This document shows positions 32,392 through 35,613 of a stretch of 35,613 bases of DNA, one piece after another; position 1 is the first letter of the stretch; every line of letters begins with the position of its first letter. The position numbers and the translations under genes are program-made. The stretch covers positions 1 to 35,613 of the forward strand of contig JAHQVJ010000078.1 of assembly GCA_019634415.1 (NCBI GenBank), in the 5' to 3' direction. The DNA is from Myxococcales bacterium. GTDB taxonomy: Bacteria; Myxococcota_A; UBA796; GCA-2862545. The notes beneath the pieces were generated by a model, which saw only the letters and a program-made list of their open reading frames with translations, was not told where the DNA came from and did not search any database.

Positions 32392-33501
32392 ATGCGGATC
32401 CCCCGCATGAGGCGTCTGATGGAGCGATGGATCCGAATCCCCTTGTTCGCAGCGATGCTGTGGGCGCTCTTCGCGCCTGCGTCGGCTGCCGCCCAGCCTG
32501 CCGAGGAGGCCGTCGAGCCCCTGGTGGTGGCCACCGTGGAGCGGTCGCCCTTCGCCATGCGGCAGGGCGACGATCTCACCGGCTTCGCCGTGGACCTGTG
32601 GCAGGCCGTGGCCGAGGCGCTGGGGCGTCCCACCGAGTTCGTGGAGGCGTCGTCGTTCTCCGACATGCTCGACAAGGTGGAACGAGGCGAGGTGGATGCC
32701 GCCATCGCCAACATCACCGTCACCTCGTCGCGCGAAGCCGTGATGGACTTCAGCCAGCCCATGTTCGACGCTGGGATCCGGATCATGGTGCGCTCGGAGG
32801 GCACCTCGGTGTCGCTGTTCCGGGCGCTGCTCACCCCCGAGCTGCTGATGCTGGCGGGGGGCGCCATGGTGCTGCTGTTCGCCGCGGCCAACTTCATGTG
32901 GCTGCTCGAGCGCAAGAAGCAGGACTTCTTCGACCACGACTACGCCGAGGGCACCTGGCGCGGCTTCTGGTGGGCACTCAACGTCATCGTCAACGGTGGC
33001 TTCGAGGAGCGCATGCCCGTCACGATCCTCGGGCGACTCTTCTCGGTCTTCCTGGTGTTCTCCAGCCTCTTCCTGGTGTCCGCCTTCGTGGCCAAGATCA
33101 CGGCCACGCTGACGGTGTCCGAGCTGCAGTCCCAGATCGGGTCCATCCAGGACCTGTACGGCACGCAGGTGGGCACCACCAGCGGCTCCACGGCGGAGTC
33201 CTTCCTGGAGGAGCGCTCGGTGCGGGTGCAGGCCTTCTCCGACATCGCGGCCATGTTCGAGGCCCTCGAAGCGGGTGAAGTCGACGCAGTGGTGCACGAC
33301 GCGCCCATCCTCGACTACTACGCCGTGACCGACGGTCGGGGCCGGGTGCAGGTGGTGGGCGAGATGCTGCAGCCCGAGAAGTACGCCATCGCGTTTCCGC
33401 AGGGCAGCGACATGGTGGAGGCGGTGAACCGCTCGCTGCTCCAGCTTCGCGAGGACGGCACCATGGACCGCCTGCACGACCAGTGGTTCGAGCGGGACTG
33501 A
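32392..33501 (+). CDS. prokaryotic ionotropic glutamate receptor-like ion channel
   Basis: This 369-residue protein has the layout of bacterial glutamate-receptor channels such as GluR0. A signal peptide (cleavage near ASAAAQ) comes first. The first half of a periplasmic solute-binding domain (about 45-135, with the ligand-binding ITVTSSREAVMDFS) follows. Next are membrane helix 1 (about 150-172), a re-entrant pore segment (GTWRGFWWALNVIV), membrane helix 2 (about 205-238, with SAFVAKITATLTV like the eukaryotic SYTANLAAFLTV), and the second half of the binding domain to the end. The K+ filter TVGYG is missing; NGGFEE starts at residue 201 instead. Three ATGs (32392, 32407, 32419) are possible. 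The stop overlaps the next gene's ATG by one base. Confidence 0.85.
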   Translation: MRIPRMRRLMERWIRIPLFAAMLWALFAPASAAAQPAEEAVEPLVVATVERSPFAMRQGDDLTGFAVDLWQAVAEALGRPTEFVEASSFSDMLDKVERGEVDAAIANITVTSSREAVMDFSQPMFDAGIRIMVRSEGTSVSLFRALLTPELLMLAGGAMVLLFAAANFMWLLERKKQDFFDHDYAEGTWRGFWWALNVIVNGGFEERMPVTILGRLFSVFLVFSSLFLVSAFVAKITATLTVSELQSQIGSIQDLYGTQVGTTSGSTAESFLEERSVRVQAFSDIAAMFEALEAGEVDAVVHDAPILDYYAVTDGRGRVQVVGEMLQPEKYAIAFPQGSDMVEAVNRSLLQLREDGTMDRLHDQWFERD

Positions 33502-34418
33502 TGCAACGACGCGAGCTGTTGGCGGGAGCCGTCGGATGGCTCGGCTCGGGGTGCGTGGCTGGCGCGCAGCAGCCCCCCGCGGGCCTGGTGTGGCAAGGCG
33601 GCATCGGCGCGAGCCAGATCCGGGTGTTCCTCGAGGGAGAGCCAGGCATCCTGGCGCCCGAGGCCGTGGCTCGCTGGGTCAAGGATGGCGCGTCGGCGCT
33701 GTCGGCTTGGTATGGCCGCTTTCCCGTGCGCAGCGTGGACGTGCGACTGCGATGGTCGTCGGGGCGCGGCCTGCATGGCGGGGTGACCTACGGCGGCCCG
33801 CGCCCCTCCATTCGGGGGTCGGTGGGGCGCGCCAGCACCAGCAAGGACCTGTACGGTGGCTGGGTGCTGGTGCACGAGCTGGTGCACCTGGCCTGCCCGC
33901 AGCTGCCCGGTCCCCACCACTGGCTCGAGGAGGGGCTGTCCACCTACGTGGAGCCCTGGGTGCGGGTGCGCGCGGGGCAGCTGACCGCAGAGAAGGCCTG
34001 GCGAGATCTGGTGGACGGCCTGCCGAAGGGCCAGCCTCGCGCAGGCGACCAGGGGCTCGACCGCACACCCACGTGGGGGCGGACCTACTGGGGCGGGGCG
34101 CTGTTCTGCTTGCTGGCCGATCTCGAGATCCGGCGCCGTACGGCCAACGCCAGTGGTCTCAAGCAGGCCTTGGAAGGGATCGTGGAGGCTGGAGGCACCA
34201 TCCACGAGTCGTGGTCCATGGAGCGCACCCTGAAGGCGGGCGACGCTGCCACGGCCACCACCGCGCTGATGGAGCTGTGGCAGGCGCATCGCCACGAAGC
34301 GGTCACCGTGGATCTGGAGCCGGTGTGGCAGCAGCTGGGCGTGGTCCCCGAGGGACGTAGCGTGCGCTTCGTGAACACCGCACCCCTGGCCGCCTACCGA
34401 GCCGCCATCACCGGCTGA
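33501..34418 (+). CDS. Tat-lipoprotein zinc metallopeptidase (gluzincin-like, HELVH)
   Basis: This 305-residue protein starts with a twin-arginine-type signal (MQRRELLAG) that ends in a lipobox-like LGSGC (Cys18), so it is likely an exported lipoprotein. The zinc motif HELVH is at 125-129, and the WLEEG segment gives Glu144 as the third ligand, as in peptidase MA/M61-type gluzincins. The C-terminal half is helical, with WGGALFCLLADLEI after the active site, also usual in that group. Its substrate is unknown. The ATG at 33501 shares one base with the channel gene's stop (TGATG), so the two are translated together. Confidence 0.82.
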   Translation: MQRRELLAGAVGWLGSGCVAGAQQPPAGLVWQGGIGASQIRVFLEGEPGILAPEAVARWVKDGASALSAWYGRFPVRSVDVRLRWSSGRGLHGGVTYGGPRPSIRGSVGRASTSKDLYGGWVLVHELVHLACPQLPGPHHWLEEGLSTYVEPWVRVRAGQLTAEKAWRDLVDGLPKGQPRAGDQGLDRTPTWGRTYWGGALFCLLADLEIRRRTANASGLKQALEGIVEAGGTIHESWSMERTLKAGDAATATTALMELWQAHRHEAVTVDLEPVWQQLGVVPEGRSVRFVNTAPLAAYRAAITG

Positions 34419-34533
34419 CAGCGATGTCCCGATCCGGGCTGGCGGCCTGCGCTCGCGACGGGCAGGATGGCGATGCCAGCGGGGTGCCGGGAGTGGCGCG
34501 CTCCTTGCATTCCGGGGTCCGACGGAGGTGTGG
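34419..34533 (+). other. 115-base intergenic region before the small exported protein
   Basis: No clear promoter pair or terminator was seen. GGAGG at 34524-34528 is the ribosome-binding site for the next gene and sits five bases before its GTG. Confidence 0.3.
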
Positions 34534-35223
34534 GTGCGACGTGTGTGGATGACGTTGGCGTTGGCGCTGGGACTCGGGGCGGCGGAGGTGGCGCAGGCCA
34601 CGCCAGGGCACGCGGGACTGGCTCACATCGGAGCCTCCTCGGTGGAGGAGGGCTCCCGCTGGGTGGGCGGCGGTCTGGGCGCGGGCCTGTTCGTCTACAC
34701 TGGTGTCGCGGGCGGCGTCGTGGAGACGGGGCGCGCGCTCGGCCGGCGCGGCGCACTGCACGCACACCTGGGCACGGCGCTGAACTCCTTTGGCGACACA
34801 CCCATGGTGTTCGGCACGCTGTCGGCGAGGCATCTGCTGGTCGACACCGAGGGAGTGCGGTTCGCCGTCACCGGCCAGTGGCTGTCCTACGCCTACCCTG
34901 CAAGCAACGGGCTGCTGTGGGAGAACAAGATCAGCCCCGGCATCGCACTCGACGCGGGAGGGAGGGTGGCACGGTTCGATCTGTCGCTGCCTGTGTGGGG
35001 CGTGATCTCCGTGAACCAGTTCGTGGGCCCGGCCCGCTTCCCCGTGCCGCAGGCCTTCACCACCGGTGTGTCCTTCCGGGGCAACGAGCGCCACCGGTTC
35101 CGGATCGGCTTCCCCGATGGGTTCTCGTGGCACTACACGTCGCGCAAGGGCGCCTATGTGGACGTGGGCGGAGTCCCGTTCATCATCGGCTCGCTGTGGG
35201 TCAAGTTCGGCCACACGCTCTAG
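34534..35223 (+). CDS. small exported protein of unknown function
   Basis: This 229-residue protein has a good signal peptide (starting MRRVWMTLALALG, cleavage after AQA near residue 22). The GTG at 34534 is preferred over the GTG at 34528 because the latter overlaps its own GGAGG. The mature part is rich in Gly, aromatic residues and alternating hydrophobic residues, suggesting a beta-rich, possibly outer-membrane, protein; it ends in Leu rather than Phe. No family is recognised. It may or may not share a transcript with the peptidase gene 115 bases upstream. Confidence 0.72.
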   Translation: MRRVWMTLALALGLGAAEVAQATPGHAGLAHIGASSVEEGSRWVGGGLGAGLFVYTGVAGGVVETGRALGRRGALHAHLGTALNSFGDTPMVFGTLSARHLLVDTEGVRFAVTGQWLSYAYPASNGLLWENKISPGIALDAGGRVARFDLSLPVWGVISVNQFVGPARFPVPQAFTTGVSFRGNERHRFRIGFPDGFSWHYTSRKGAYVDVGGVPFIIGSLWVKFGHTL

Positions 35224-35263
35224 CTCACACCGGTGAGCGGACCCAGGTTGCTGACGCCATCTG

Positions 35264-35613
35264 ATGGACGAGGAGGACCCGAGCGGCGGCGATCCCGGAG
35301 GCACCTGGTCCACGGCGAGCAAGGTGGGTCAGACCACCAGCATCGATCCACATGCCTACACGTGCGTCGCGAACGTGTACGGTGACGACGACAGCGCGCA
35401 GCTCACCAACCTCACCCTGTACCGGTGGAAGCCCCCAGTGACAGCGGGGGACTTCCACCTCAACATCGCCCGGCAGACCGCAACCGACGGGGACTGCAAC
35501 GACGGTCGCGATCTCGACAATGACGGGCTCATCGACTGCGCCGACGGCGACTGCTGGCTCGATGCCTGGTGCGCAGAGGCCTGCGACAACGACATCGACG
35601 ACAACGGCGACGG
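35264..35613 (+). CDS. partial Asp/Cys-rich repeat protein running off the window
   Basis: The frame from ATG 35264 is open to the window edge (about 116 codons). From about residue 75 it holds CNDGRDLDNDGLIDCADGDC and then ACDNDIDDNGDG, the Cys/Asp-rich calcium-binding repeat style of secreted myxobacterial proteins. An in-frame TGA at 35252 means translation cannot begin much further upstream, yet no signal peptide is present at residue 1. The gene may have lost its 5' end, may be frameshifted, or may be secreted by another route. The minus-strand frame over the same stretch is a shadow. Confidence 0.55.
   Translation, partial: MDEEDPSGGDPGGTWSTASKVGQTTSIDPHAYTCVANVYGDDDSAQLTNLTLYRWKPPVTAGDFHLNIARQTATDGDCNDGRDLDNDGLIDCADGDCWLDAWCAEACDNDIDDNGD

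Overview
The window is high-GC DNA packed with genes on both strands: about 27 protein genes, no rRNA, tRNA, CRISPR array, insertion sequence or phage gene. The content points to a Gram-negative, myxobacteria-like bacterium (Myxococcota or a neighbouring 'deltaproteobacterial' phylum). Reasons are the many secreted lipoproteins, two outer-membrane-type proteins ending in Phe, FG-GAP/VCBS-repeat lipoproteins of about 1,200 residues, a DUF1501 Tat protein in an operon with CxxCH proteins, and a window-end protein with the Asp/Cys-rich repeat style common in myxobacterial secreted proteins. This is inferred from gene content only; no phylogenetic marker was computed.

Layout. 1-283: no clear gene, but two copies of a 35-base imperfect palindrome. 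284-4627 (+): a small lipoprotein, then two overlapping M16-type zinc peptidase paralogues, one with an intact HxxEH motif and one with it degraded, both carrying a C-terminal membrane and PH-like module. 4598-5839 (-): alpha/beta-hydrolase lipoprotein. 6029-6661 (+): ClpP-type serine protease. 6658-8890 (-): MYG1-family protein and a calcium-motif lipoprotein with a striking Lys/Tyr tract. 8996-9838 (+): polytopic membrane protein. 9824-13023 (-): two outer-membrane-type proteins translated as a coupled pair.

13127-17594 (+): an apparent operon of mrp (interrupted by an in-frame amber codon), moaA, a kinase-fold/methyltransferase fusion and a secreted cyclophilin. 17599-22530 (-): a four-gene operon of two CxxCH-containing exported proteins, a lipoprotein and a DUF1501 Tat protein. 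Divergent from it by only 23 bases is a tandem pair of FG-GAP lipoproteins (22554-29634, +).

29677-35613: a glutathione-transferase-like protein, a TerB/DUF4190-like membrane protein, a DUF1444-like lipoprotein (-), a prokaryotic ionotropic-glutamate-receptor-like channel overlapping a Tat-lipoprotein zinc peptidase, a small exported protein, and the start of a repeat protein that runs off the window.

How it fits together: most genes act in the envelope. Many neighbours overlap by 1-20 bases with ATGA/GTGA/CTGA junctions, so translational coupling looks common. Three convergent gene pairs overlap at their 3' ends and two more are only 4-14 bases apart. The observations most worth following are the amber-interrupted mrp, the membrane-anchored M16 pair, the kinase-methyltransferase fusion, the Lys/Tyr tract and the glutamate-receptor-like channel coupled to a peptidase.
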